Source of the DNA: Dickeya oryzae
GTDB taxonomy: Bacteria; Pseudomonadota; Gammaproteobacteria; Enterobacterales; Enterobacteriaceae
Assembly: GCF_009372235.1 (NCBI RefSeq)
Contig: NZ_ML762922.1
Coordinates: forward strand, 141,503-205,502
Reading direction: 5' to 3'
Length of the DNA stretch: 64,000 bases
Positions 8,996 through 16,884 of this stretch are shown here, piece by piece; within the stretch, counting starts at the first letter, position 1, and every line of letters starts with the position of its first letter. The translations under genes were made by a program, and so were the position numbers. The notes under the pieces are model-generated. The model had not been told where the DNA came from. It saw only the letters and a list, made by a program, of their open reading frames with translations, and searched no databases.

Positions 8996-9029
8996 ATCAA
9001 CGTGAACATGACATCAACGTGAACATGAC
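8996..9029 (+). repeat. Exact 17-bp tandem duplication before the SDR start
   Basis: The unit ATCAACGTGAACATGAC occurs twice in direct succession, 20 bp before the SDR start codon. Each copy contains an ATG, so it also lengthens the open frame upstream of the true start. Confidence 0.95.
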
Positions 9030-9048
9030 ACACCCGGAGGTTTTCACC

Positions 9049-9813
9049 ATGCCTGACTTGTCTGACAAAATAGCCATTATCACCGGTGCCAGCTCTGGCA
9101 TCGGGTATGCAACGGCCAAACGGTTTGCTCAGGAAGGCGCTCGCGTTATCGTGGGTGCCCGACGTCAGCAAGCGCTCAACACGCTGGTTGAGGAGATAAC
9201 TCAGGCTGGCGGTCACGCGGTAGCCTTAGCCGGCGATGTCAAAAACGAGGCTTTTGCAAAATCGCTGGTTGAGCTGGCGATGGATTGCTATGGCGGGCTG
9301 GATATTGCCGTTAATAATGCCGGAACTACCGGAGAAACCGGTAGCATACTGGACATGAGTCTTGCCGAGTGGGAAGACACCTTGAACACGAATTTGACGA
9401 GCGCCTTTGTTGGCGCTAAACACCAAATTCCGGCCATGCTCCGCCGGGGTGGCGGTTCGGTCATTTTTACGTCAACCTTCGTGGGTTATACCCTCGGCTT
9501 GCCGGGTATGGCGGCTTATGCCGCGAGCAAGTCTGGGTTAATCGGCCTGACGCGGGTGCTTGCAGCAGAGTTTGGCGCTCAGGGGATTCGGGTAAACGCA
9601 CTGCTACCGGGCGGGACGGACACACCGATGGGACAGGCCTTCACCCGTGACCCGGAGTCACTGGCGTTTGTTCAGGGACTTCATGCCCTAAAACGTCTGG
9701 CGCAGCCGGAAGAGATTGCCGCATCAGCCCTTTATCTTGCGTCTGATGCCGCCAGTTTCACCACCGGCATTGCACTTCTGGCAGATGGCGGCGCCTCCAT
9801 CTGCCGCACCTGA
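9049..9813 (+). CDS. Short-chain dehydrogenase/reductase
   Basis: This 254-residue classical SDR, probably a cytoplasmic NAD(P)-dependent oxidoreductase, has unknown substrate. The cofactor motif ITGASSGIG is at residues 11-19, NNAG at 89-92, and the catalytic Tyr157 and Lys161 are in AAYAASKSG, with RVNALLPG following. The open frame extends upstream to 8950, but the GGAGG ribosome site eight bases before 9049 fixes the start at MPDLSDK. The upstream part is duplicated non-coding sequence. It is followed 25 bp later by the Ada-like methyltransferase gene on the same strand, so the two may be co-transcribed. Annotation pipelines often call such proteins glucose 1-dehydrogenase; nothing here supports that specificity. 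Confidence 0.85.
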   Translation: MPDLSDKIAIITGASSGIGYATAKRFAQEGARVIVGARRQQALNTLVEEITQAGGHAVALAGDVKNEAFAKSLVELAMDCYGGLDIAVNNAGTTGETGSILDMSLAEWEDTLNTNLTSAFVGAKHQIPAMLRRGGGSVIFTSTFVGYTLGLPGMAAYAASKSGLIGLTRVLAAEFGAQGIRVNALLPGGTDTPMGQAFTRDPESLAFVQGLHALKRLAQPEEIAASALYLASDAASFTTGIALLADGGASICRT

Positions 9814-9838
9814 ATAACGACTACTAAGGGGATGGAAG

Positions 9839-10717
9839 ATGACGATGCCAGACTACACACATTCAGACGCTGCACCTTCAGACTATGAACATTCAGATTA
9901 TGCACGCATCGCCGATGCCATCACGTTCATCGCCAACAGTGTGAACAGCCAGCCCACACTCGATGAGATTGCCGCACACGTTCACCTGAGTCCTTTCCAC
10001 TTTCAGCGGCTGTTTAGCCGCTGGGCTGGCGTTACACCGAAACGCTTCTTACAGGTGCTGACCCTCGAACGGGCCAAAGCGCTACTGCGCGAGTCAAGAC
10101 CGCTGCTTGATGTGGCCGACGCCGTGGGGTTAAGCAGTAGCTCGCGGTTGTACGACCATTTCGTTCATCTCGAAGCGGTAACGCCGGGGGAATACAAACA
10201 ACAAGGTGCGGGCCTTATCATCGAATACGCGGTTCACCCTACGCCGTTCGGTAACGCCTTTATTGCCGTGACACCCCGAGGCATTTGCAGCCTTTCCTTT
10301 CTGGACAACAACGATGCGGGAGAACCACTGGCAGCATTGCATCACACCTGGCCACATGCCGTGATGCATAACAATCCGCAACGGACACAAACGGTGATAG
10401 ACACGCTGTTTGCCATGAAAACACCACCGGATCGCCCGATTTCATTGCATGTGACCGGCACCAACTTTCAGATTAGCGTCTGGAAAGCGCTGTTACAGAT
10501 CCCCCCGGCCACTGTCGTGAGCTACTCTCAGGTGGCCGATGCCATCGGCCATCACAACGCGGCAAGAGCGGTGGGACTGGCGGTCGGCGCCAATCCGGTC
10601 GCCTTCCTGATACCCTGCCACCGTGTCATCCAACAAAGTGGAAAAATCGGCGGCTACCACTGGGGAGAAACCCGAAAACACGCGATACACGCCTGGGAAT
10701 CCGCAAGGTATGAGTAA
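9839..10717 (+). CDS. Ada-like AraC-HTH/O6-methylguanine methyltransferase
   Basis: This 292-residue fusion has an AraC-type DNA-binding domain (about residues 25-120; LDEIAAHVHLSPFHFQRLFSRWAGVTPKRF) and a C-terminal O6-alkylguanine-DNA alkyltransferase domain. The alkyl acceptor is Cys260 in the invariant IPCHRVI. It lacks the N-terminal zinc domain of E. coli Ada that accepts methyl groups from phosphotriesters, so it can repair O6-methylguanine but may not sense methylation in the Ada way. The first 20 residues hold a degenerate repeat (YTHSD, YEHSD). It probably forms a transcription unit with the SDR upstream and faces the MFS gene downstream. Confidence 0.88.
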   Translation: MTMPDYTHSDAAPSDYEHSDYARIADAITFIANSVNSQPTLDEIAAHVHLSPFHFQRLFSRWAGVTPKRFLQVLTLERAKALLRESRPLLDVADAVGLSSSSRLYDHFVHLEAVTPGEYKQQGAGLIIEYAVHPTPFGNAFIAVTPRGICSLSFLDNNDAGEPLAALHHTWPHAVMHNNPQRTQTVIDTLFAMKTPPDRPISLHVTGTNFQISVWKALLQIPPATVVSYSQVADAIGHHNAARAVGLAVGANPVAFLIPCHRVIQQSGKIGGYHWGETRKHAIHAWESARYE

Positions 10718-10726
10718 CCAGCGGCG

Positions 10727-11935
10727 CTAATCGTACTGCCGTTGTCGGTCCCAGGCCAGCAAACGCCGAAGCCACCAGAAGAGCAGCGCCAGTATGGCTA
10801 TGCCGCCAAGTACAGCAAACGCAGTGCGGTAGGAGTAGGCCGCGGCAATATTCCCTGCAAGCGCGGGGCTGAATGACGCCCCGATGCCTTGCAGTAACAT
10901 GACAACGCTCAGCCCGGCATTGGTATGCCCGCTGCCTTCCAGCAACCTGACGATATAACCGGGGACCGCCACCCCCAGAAGCCCCGCCGCCACACCATCT
11001 AATACCTGAACCGGTATCATAAAAAATGGCCCGGCGGATACCGATGCCAGCACGGCACGCAGCGGCAACATGATTAACGCCAACGTAATCAGCGCCGCAT
11101 AACCGTATTTACCCGCTTTGGCGGCGGCAAATAACGCCACCGGGATCATCACCAACTGAGAAATAATAACGGTCGCCGCCGCATATACGCCCGCACTCAT
11201 TTCGCCATCAGGCATCGCGGCCACCCGCATGCTGAGCATCGGCAGCAAGGCGGCGTTGGCGAGGTGAAAGAGCATCAGTGTTGCCCCGGTCGTCACCACC
11301 GCCGGGTGCGTGATAATGACAGAAAGTCTGGGAGCCGGGGCAGCATCGTCAGCGCCGCTTAACCCACGGGCCACACGGTTATCGATATCACGATGTCGGA
11401 TAGCCAAAACCGCCAGCGTGGCGCATATCGCCATACCGGTCATCAGGATAAAGACGACATCAGTTCCCCAGTAGATCACCAGCGCGCCCGCTAACATCGC
11501 TGCGCTCATGTTCCCGCCATGATTAAACGCCTCGTTCCTTCCCATCTGATGGTTAAAGCCGGACGGGCCCGTCAGCCCCAGCGTAATCCCGGTCAACAAG
11601 GGCGCAATAAAGGTTGCGGATACCCCAGTTATCACCTGAGAGAACCCCACAACATACCGATTCGGGAAAAACCAAAGCAACAAGGTTGCGGCAGTGATGA
11701 GCACACAGCAGACAACGAGCACCGCCCGTTTGTTGCGCGACGCATCTGCGGCCAGCCCGCAAGGCATAGTGGCAACCAGGCCCGCCAAACCACCGACGGT
11801 CATGATCCAGCCGATGTCATCGGCTTTCCAGTGATGCTCGGTGAGAAAAATCCCCAAAAAGGGACCGAGGCCATCTCTGACATCGGCCATGAAAAAATTC
11901 ACTAAACACAGCGCCTGAAGTGATCGTAAAGGCAT
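10727..11935 (-). CDS. MFS transporter
   Basis: This major facilitator protein of about 402 residues has roughly 12 membrane spans. The loop after the second span carries an MFS-like motif (GLAADASRNKRAVLV). The open frame reaches 12019, but AAAGGA five bases before the ATG at 11935 and the sequence MPLRSLQALCLVNFFMADVRDG argue for that start. The substrate is unknown. It converges with the Ada-like gene, with 9 bp between the stops. The sequence resembles efflux carriers of unknown specificity. Confidence 0.8.
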   Translation of the reverse strand: MPLRSLQALCLVNFFMADVRDGLGPFLGIFLTEHHWKADDIGWIMTVGGLAGLVATMPCGLAADASRNKRAVLVVCCVLITAATLLLWFFPNRYVVGFSQVITGVSATFIAPLLTGITLGLTGPSGFNHQMGRNEAFNHGGNMSAAMLAGALVIYWGTDVVFILMTGMAICATLAVLAIRHRDIDNRVARGLSGADDAAPAPRLSVIITHPAVVTTGATLMLFHLANAALLPMLSMRVAAMPDGEMSAGVYAAATVIISQLVMIPVALFAAAKAGKYGYAALITLALIMLPLRAVLASVSAGPFFMIPVQVLDGVAAGLLGVAVPGYIVRLLEGSGHTNAGLSVVMLLQGIGASFSPALAGNIAAAYSYRTAFAVLGGIAILALLFWWLRRLLAWDRQRQYD

Positions 11936-12583
11936 CGGAATCCTTTTTACGTTGCTAACCATCGTGGTCCAGCTTGCCTGAGACGGGCGGTATGTGCCAT
12001 AGCCGAAAACGCCCCCCAACCTGTCAGTGGGGTAAGCCCCGCTGGATACTGAGAACAGACGTCACTCACCACCCTCGAAAAATGAAAGTAATCGGCTTTC
12101 AAGTCAGTTGTATGATACACGACGGTAACATTAGGAAGAGGCTGTGATATTGCTGGATGACGTGTTCGGTATAGTGATCTGCCTGCGCGTTTACTGCGTT
12201 TGTTTAAAAACGAATTTGTTGAGGTGGGAAAGAAAAAGGCTGATTAGTCATGACAAAGTGACTGGCCTTATCTGATCTCTTTGCCTTTGTTCAGTAAACG
12301 CTGATTTAGTACCGCACTGATTTGGGAGAAGGTAAGGCCACCAGCCCATACATTCTCTCTTGATGCCAGTGCTCCTGATAGATATCAAGACAAACATAGG
12401 AAGATAGGCCTTTTCAGGGAGCCAGATCATTACCTCGTACTTCCCCAGAGACGATGAAATACGTAGAAGTCTCCTAACCGATTCACAATATCTATCTGCT
12501 TCTATCTTTTAATGCGAATTTTTATTATTCTTATTCAGCTTTTTCGGCGCATGATTTCAGGTCATATAAGAAGAGAGGTCAGG
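11936..12583. other. Intergenic region before the binding-protein gene
   Basis: About 650 bp with no gene that I can support. A 60-codon minus-strand frame at 12248-12430 has no recognisable features. The stretch at 12511-12537 is rich in ATTATT-like hexamers, which would be compatible with a degenerate Fur site before the iron-type binding protein, but the match is too loose to call. Confidence 0.4.
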
Positions 12584-13690
12584 ATGTTGTTCAGTATTTT
12601 CAGGGGTATCGTGTTACTCGGTTTATCTGTCATTAGCGGTGCCTCCATCGCCGCACAAGTGACGATCAATGACACCGCCGGGCGCAACGTGACCGTTGAG
12701 GTGCCGGTTAAACGTGCCATTCTGGGTTTTTACTTTGAAGACTACATGGCGGTCGGCGGTGAGAAAGCCTTTGATCATGTCGTAGGCATCTCGCGCGAAG
12801 CCTGGCGTGGCAAGGTTCCGGCCAACTGGGAGATGTACGTGAAACATCGCCCTTCACTGGCAACACTGCCCGATATTGGCGAAGTTGACTTGCATAACGT
12901 GTCAATTGAGAAATTGATCAGCCTGAAACCCGATGTGGTGATCCTGGCGAGCTGGCAATATCAGGCGCTGAAAGCAGAAGTCACCACCCTTGAGCAACTG
13001 CATATCCCTGTCGTCGTGGTGGATTACAACGCTCAGACGGTCGCTCTGCATGTGAAATCAACGCAAATATTTGGTCAACTGACGGGAAAAACCGAACGTG
13101 CCAATGAGATAGCTCACTTTTATCAAAGCAGCATCGAAACGGTAGAAGCACGTATCGCGGCGGCCCATAAACCTAAACCCAAAGTGTATTTTGAATTCGG
13201 TAACCGTGGCCCGTCCGAATACTCCTTTACCTACGGTCAAAACATGTGGGGATCGATGCTGGATTTAGCCGGTGGCGATAATATTGCCGCCCCCTATGTG
13301 AAATTGTGGGGAATCATGAACCCAGAGCAAGTGCTGAGCAGCAAACCAGACGCCGTGTTCTTCTCCGGTCGTGAGGACAATAAAGTCGCCGATGCAATGC
13401 TCATGGGCGTGGGTGTGAATAAAGCGGATGCTGAAGCAAAATTGCGTGGGTTCACGCAGCGCGCTGGCTGGGCTGATTTCCCCGCGGTGAAAAACCAGCA
13501 GGTATTCGCGGTTTATCAGGGCGCGTCACGTACGCTGTCTGACTTTGCCATGGTGCAATTCATTGCCAAATCCCTCTACCCGGAGTTATTCAAAGATATC
13601 GATCCGGTCAAAAACTATCTCGACTATTACCGTAAATATCTGCCGGTGGTTCCGCAGGGTACCTTTGCCATTTCACTGGCAAAACCCTGA
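12584..13690 (+). CDS. Periplasmic ABC-type iron/siderophore/cobalamin-class binding protein
   Basis: This 368-residue TroA/FepB-like (cluster A-II) solute-binding protein has a Sec signal peptide (MLFSIFRGIVLLGLSVISGA, with cleavage expected after SIAA). The mature part opens with VTINDTAGRNVTVEVPV, the usual beginning of siderophore, haem and B12 binding proteins, and has two lobes around a long helix (SLKPDVVILAS, LEQLHIPVVVV). The frame could begin at 12512, but the signal peptide and AGAGG before 12584 fix the start. No permease or ATPase gene is adjacent, so it is an orphan that must use a transporter encoded elsewhere. The ligand cannot be read from the sequence. Confidence 0.8.
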   Translation: MLFSIFRGIVLLGLSVISGASIAAQVTINDTAGRNVTVEVPVKRAILGFYFEDYMAVGGEKAFDHVVGISREAWRGKVPANWEMYVKHRPSLATLPDIGEVDLHNVSIEKLISLKPDVVILASWQYQALKAEVTTLEQLHIPVVVVDYNAQTVALHVKSTQIFGQLTGKTERANEIAHFYQSSIETVEARIAAAHKPKPKVYFEFGNRGPSEYSFTYGQNMWGSMLDLAGGDNIAAPYVKLWGIMNPEQVLSSKPDAVFFSGREDNKVADAMLMGVGVNKADAEAKLRGFTQRAGWADFPAVKNQQVFAVYQGASRTLSDFAMVQFIAKSLYPELFKDIDPVKNYLDYYRKYLPVVPQGTFAISLAKP

Positions 13691-13774
13691 GCCACAAACC
13701 GTTCTGACTTAGCAGCACAAGAACGGTAAAAAGCCCCCTTATGCTGCAACCTGCTTGATTAAACAAGCATATTT

Positions 13775-13802
13775 AACATCCTGGCCTTAAGGCCGGGATG
13801 TT
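13775..13802 (+). terminator. Hairpin terminator after the binding-protein gene
   Basis: AACATCC, an unpaired T, GGCC, TTAA, GGCC, an unpaired G and GGATGTT form a strong stem followed by TCTGTTATC. It lies 85 bp beyond the stop at 13690. The T-run is poor, so termination may be partial. Confidence 0.6.
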
Positions 13803-13934
13803 CTGTTATCGCGCCAGTGGCAGCATCATTCGAGATAATCCCCCCCTCCCGTTAAGCGGTTGATTAATAATAGAACAATGGCATCAACGTCAGTATTATT
13901 GGCTCGGATTCAGCGGCGATGAATGAGAGTCTCG

Positions 13935-14462
13935 ATGAAACTTTCCGATTTAGGCGACAGAATTTGCATTATCGGCCCATCAAATAGCGGTAAATCTACT
14001 CTGGCGCATGCCATCGCGAAGAAACGTCATCTGGAGGTTATTCATCTGGACCGTTTTTTCCATATCCCCTATTCGAACTGGCAAGAACGTCCATTCAATG
14101 AATTTCTGCTATTGCACGATGCGGCAATCAATAAAGAAAAGTGGGTCATGGATGGAAATTATAAAAGATGCCTGCCGCAGCGTTTATCCCGTGCCACCGG
14201 GCTTATTTTGCTTGATGTATCCACACTGGCGAGTTTGTCTCGCTATGTGAATCGCACACTGTTTCAATACCAGCGTTATGGTGGTCTGGAGGGAGGAAAA
14301 GACAGACTGAACTGGAAAATGGTCCACCATATTACCGCTGTCACGCCAGGGAACAGGAAATACTATGCTGAGCTTTTTGAAACGCTAACACTCCCCAAGA
14401 TAAAGCTCGCATCCATTAAGGAAATCAACAAACAGTTTGATGCGTGGGGCCTCACAAGATAG
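13935..14462 (+). CDS. Small P-loop NTPase, adenylate-kinase/topology-modulation type
   Basis: This P-loop protein of about 175 residues has Walker A GPSNSGKST near the N-terminus, then VIHLDRFFHIP and WVMDGNYKRCLPQRL, and an Arg-rich lid-like region around SRYVNRTLFQYQRYGG. The pattern fits the group annotated as AAA-family ATPase, FlaR or topology modulation protein, which are small nucleotide-kinase-like proteins without an established role. A start four codons upstream (13923) is possible; GAGAG five bases before 13935 favours the shorter form. It stands alone between a terminator and a convergent HxlR gene. Confidence 0.75.
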   Translation: MKLSDLGDRICIIGPSNSGKSTLAHAIAKKRHLEVIHLDRFFHIPYSNWQERPFNEFLLLHDAAINKEKWVMDGNYKRCLPQRLSRATGLILLDVSTLASLSRYVNRTLFQYQRYGGLEGGKDRLNWKMVHHITAVTPGNRKYYAELFETLTLPKIKLASIKEINKQFDAWGLTR

Positions 14463-14506
14463 CATTCGGGGACAACCTGTCACGCAGTTCAAACGCGCAG
14501 TAAATA

Positions 14507-14902
14507 TCAGGCAGGCGTTTTCAACGAGCGCGGTGCCCCCGATTTACGCCAGTGTTCAGTAATACGCGGCATGCTTTCTTCTATCCAATCGACCAGCACA
14601 CGCACCTTTTCCGATGCTTCTTTTCCCAGCGGGGTCAGGCTGTATTCCACGTGCGGCGGCACCACATCGTAAGCCACCCGATGAATCAAACCGTCGCCTT
14701 CCAGACATTGTAAGGTCTGAGCCAGCATCCGTTCGCTGATACCATTAATCAGCCGACGTAATTCACTGAACCGCAGCGTTTTGGACTCCAGTACAATCAG
14801 AATCAGAATGCCCCAGCGGCTGGTGATATGTTGTAAAACCTCGCGCGACGGACAGGCCGCTACCAGTAAATCCCCACGCTGAAATCGTTCAACTTTTTGC
14901 AT
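14507..14902 (-). CDS. HxlR-family transcriptional regulator
   Basis: This 131-residue winged-helix regulator has the family hallmarks: Cys17 in LVAACPSREVLQHI, the helix-turn-helix LRFSELRRLINGISERMLAQTLQ and the wing GLIHRVAYDVVPPHVEYSLTPLG. HxlR proteins commonly repress a divergent gene for an oxidoreductase or detoxifying enzyme. Here the divergent side (14903-15561) holds no clear gene, so the target is not evident from position. Confidence 0.85.
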   Translation of the reverse strand: MQKVERFQRGDLLVAACPSREVLQHITSRWGILILIVLESKTLRFSELRRLINGISERMLAQTLQCLEGDGLIHRVAYDVVPPHVEYSLTPLGKEASEKVRVLVDWIEESMPRITEHWRKSGAPRSLKTPA

Positions 14903-15561
14903 GCTTCACCTTTTATCGTTACTGCCCACACGCCGGTACAAGATAGCGGTAGAAATAAACACTCGCTTTCCGATGCCCCTTGCACTTTCACCCTATCAGG
15001 GATTAAAAACATCATCAGCATAAAATAATCTAATGGAATAATGAGAGGTAAATGAATGCCGCCATCATCACAAAGAAAATAAGGAAAAAAGAGGCAACGC
15101 GGCTACAGGGTGGATATTGACGTTATCTGGCAGATAATACAGGGATTACATAATATCGACATTAATTCAAGACATTCATTCCATCAAATAAAGCGAATTA
15201 AAGCACGCTATTCACGCAATCAATAAAGATAATAAATTCAACAAACTAGAAAAACACGCCACCAGAAGTGCCTGATATCAGGTAAAAGACTATCACTGCC
15301 AAAAATGAAAATGTTAGGCTGTCGATGCTTTTTGCACGCGAGTCTTTGGTGCAATAACACACTGAAAAAGCGACACACCGAAAAAGCCATTTCAAGCTGC
15401 TGTGAGACAAGCCTCCTGCCACTGGAGTATTTTTTCTCAGTCTGTATAAGGGTGTCCTCTACTTTTACTTTAGCTACTACGTTTATTTTGAAAAAACACT
15501 ACGAGCACACAGCAAAAAGGAAATCTTTCCTCAATCCCTTATTTGATAAAGGAATGCTCGT
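14903..15561. other. AT-rich intergenic region
   Basis: About 660 bp between the HxlR regulator and the TraF-like gene. A plus-strand frame of 95 codons at 15305-15592 overlaps the TraF-like start in another frame and looks like chance sequence. AAGGA at about 15549 is the ribosome site for the TraF-like gene. I see no RNA gene or repeat here. Confidence 0.5.
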
Positions 15562-16809
15562 ATGCACAAAAACTCACTCGTCCGCGCCATAACGGTTGCG
15601 GGTTTGTTTTCTCCCGCCGTCACCTTTGCCGCTGGCACCTGGTCGGATGCAAGGAATGACGCTATGGGAGGAACGGGTGTCGCCTCATCCCACTACGGTT
15701 CTGCGGCATTGACCAACCCGGCACTGCTCACCAACGCACAGGCCAGCGACAATGTTAGCGTGATCCTCCCGTCCGTTGGCGTCTTCGTTTCCGATCCAGA
15801 CAAAGTGGAAGACAAATTCGATCGTATCAAAAGCAGTTGGGACAGCGTCAAAAACACGCTGAACGCCAGCAGCGGTGTCACCAACCCGCTGTTGCGTCGA
15901 CTGGCGTTACAACAGGGTATCTCCTCCTTTCAGTCGCTACGGGGTGAATTGGAAGGCATCAATGGCGATCGCGCTTACGGCGATGCCGCGGCAGCGGCCG
16001 TCATTGCGGTTCCCAATCAAACACTCCCCTTCGCTTTTGTTGTGAAAGGCTGGGGGGTTGCCAACGCCAAAGCGGTGGTGACCGACCGTGACCTGGCCTA
16101 TCTGGATAGCGTGGCGGCCGGGAGAACCATTCCCAGTTCAGCCGACCTGAATAGCTTCACCTCCCGGGCCGAAGGCGCAGGCGCGCTGGTGACCGAGTAC
16201 GGTGTCGCCATGGCGAAAGCATTCAGTATTGCCGGTCAGCCGGTCTCGGTCGGTATCACACCGAAACTGCAACGGATTGATACCTATAACTATATTGCAT
16301 CAATCAATAACTACAGTACCTCCGATTTTCGCAATTCAGAATTCAGAAAATCCACGACCGGTGCGAACCTGGATTTGGGGGTAAGTACCAACCTGACGCC
16401 CAACTGGAGCGCCGGTCTGGTGGCACAAAACCTGATAGGACGCCGGATCGATACCAAAGAGGTGCAGGGCATTCAGCGCACTTTCAGCCTTCGCCCGCAG
16501 GTCACTGCCGGTACCGCCTGGAACAAAGACAAGCTGACGCTGGCGACCGATATCGACCTGACGCCCGCCAGTGGTTTTGATGCGGAGAAAAAGAACCAGT
16601 ACGCCGGTGTGGGTGCGGAATATCGCGTGTTGTCCTGGGCGCAATTGCGTGTGGGTTATCGCGCCAATATGCGCGACAGTGACAAAGACCAGGTCACCGC
16701 CGGTGTTGGGCTATCTCCCTTCGGCGTCCACCTTGACCTGACCGGCATGGTCGGTACCGCCAGCCAACACACCTATGGCGCTGCCGCCAAACTGAGTTTT
16801 ACCTTCTGA
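15562..16809 (+). CDS. TraF-like outer-membrane protein (conjugal transfer TraF family)
   Basis: This 415-residue exported protein has a Sec signal peptide (ITVAGLFSPAVTFA, then AGTW). The mature protein begins WSDARNDAMGGTGVASS and ends in AAKLSFTF, with a terminal Phe and alternating residues typical of an outer-membrane beta-barrel. It belongs to the family annotated as conjugal transfer protein TraF (F plasmid TraF-like), which despite its name is often a chromosomal orphan. No other transfer gene is nearby. AAGGA lies eight bases before the start. The function is not known; the family name should not be taken as evidence for conjugation. Confidence 0.75.
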   Translation: MHKNSLVRAITVAGLFSPAVTFAAGTWSDARNDAMGGTGVASSHYGSAALTNPALLTNAQASDNVSVILPSVGVFVSDPDKVEDKFDRIKSSWDSVKNTLNASSGVTNPLLRRLALQQGISSFQSLRGELEGINGDRAYGDAAAAAVIAVPNQTLPFAFVVKGWGVANAKAVVTDRDLAYLDSVAAGRTIPSSADLNSFTSRAEGAGALVTEYGVAMAKAFSIAGQPVSVGITPKLQRIDTYNYIASINNYSTSDFRNSEFRKSTTGANLDLGVSTNLTPNWSAGLVAQNLIGRRIDTKEVQGIQRTFSLRPQVTAGTAWNKDKLTLATDIDLTPASGFDAEKKNQYAGVGAEYRVLSWAQLRVGYRANMRDSDKDQVTAGVGLSPFGVHLDLTGMVGTASQHTYGAAAKLSFTF

Positions 16810-16884
16810 GCCTGTGGCCCGGTATCGTGACTGATGCCGGGCCATATTCAGATAACAGGCCATCTTACCCGCGTTATCCCCGCG

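Noticed and set aside
12248..12430. 60-codon minus-strand frame in the gap before the binding-protein gene
   Set aside because: No recognisable family, no ribosome site and stop codons in both alternative frames. It may be an old gene fragment, but I cannot support it.
12511..12537. Fur box before the orphan binding protein
   Set aside because: The ATTATT-like hexamers match the Fur consensus only loosely, and the region is AT-rich throughout.
15305..15592. 95-codon frame overlapping the TraF-like start
   Set aside because: It overlaps a well-supported gene start in another frame, and its Cys/Ser/Thr-rich composition looks non-coding.
15562..16809. Conjugation locus, from the TraF family name
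   Set aside because: No other transfer, relaxase or pilus gene is near. The protein looks like a chromosomal outer-membrane barrel.
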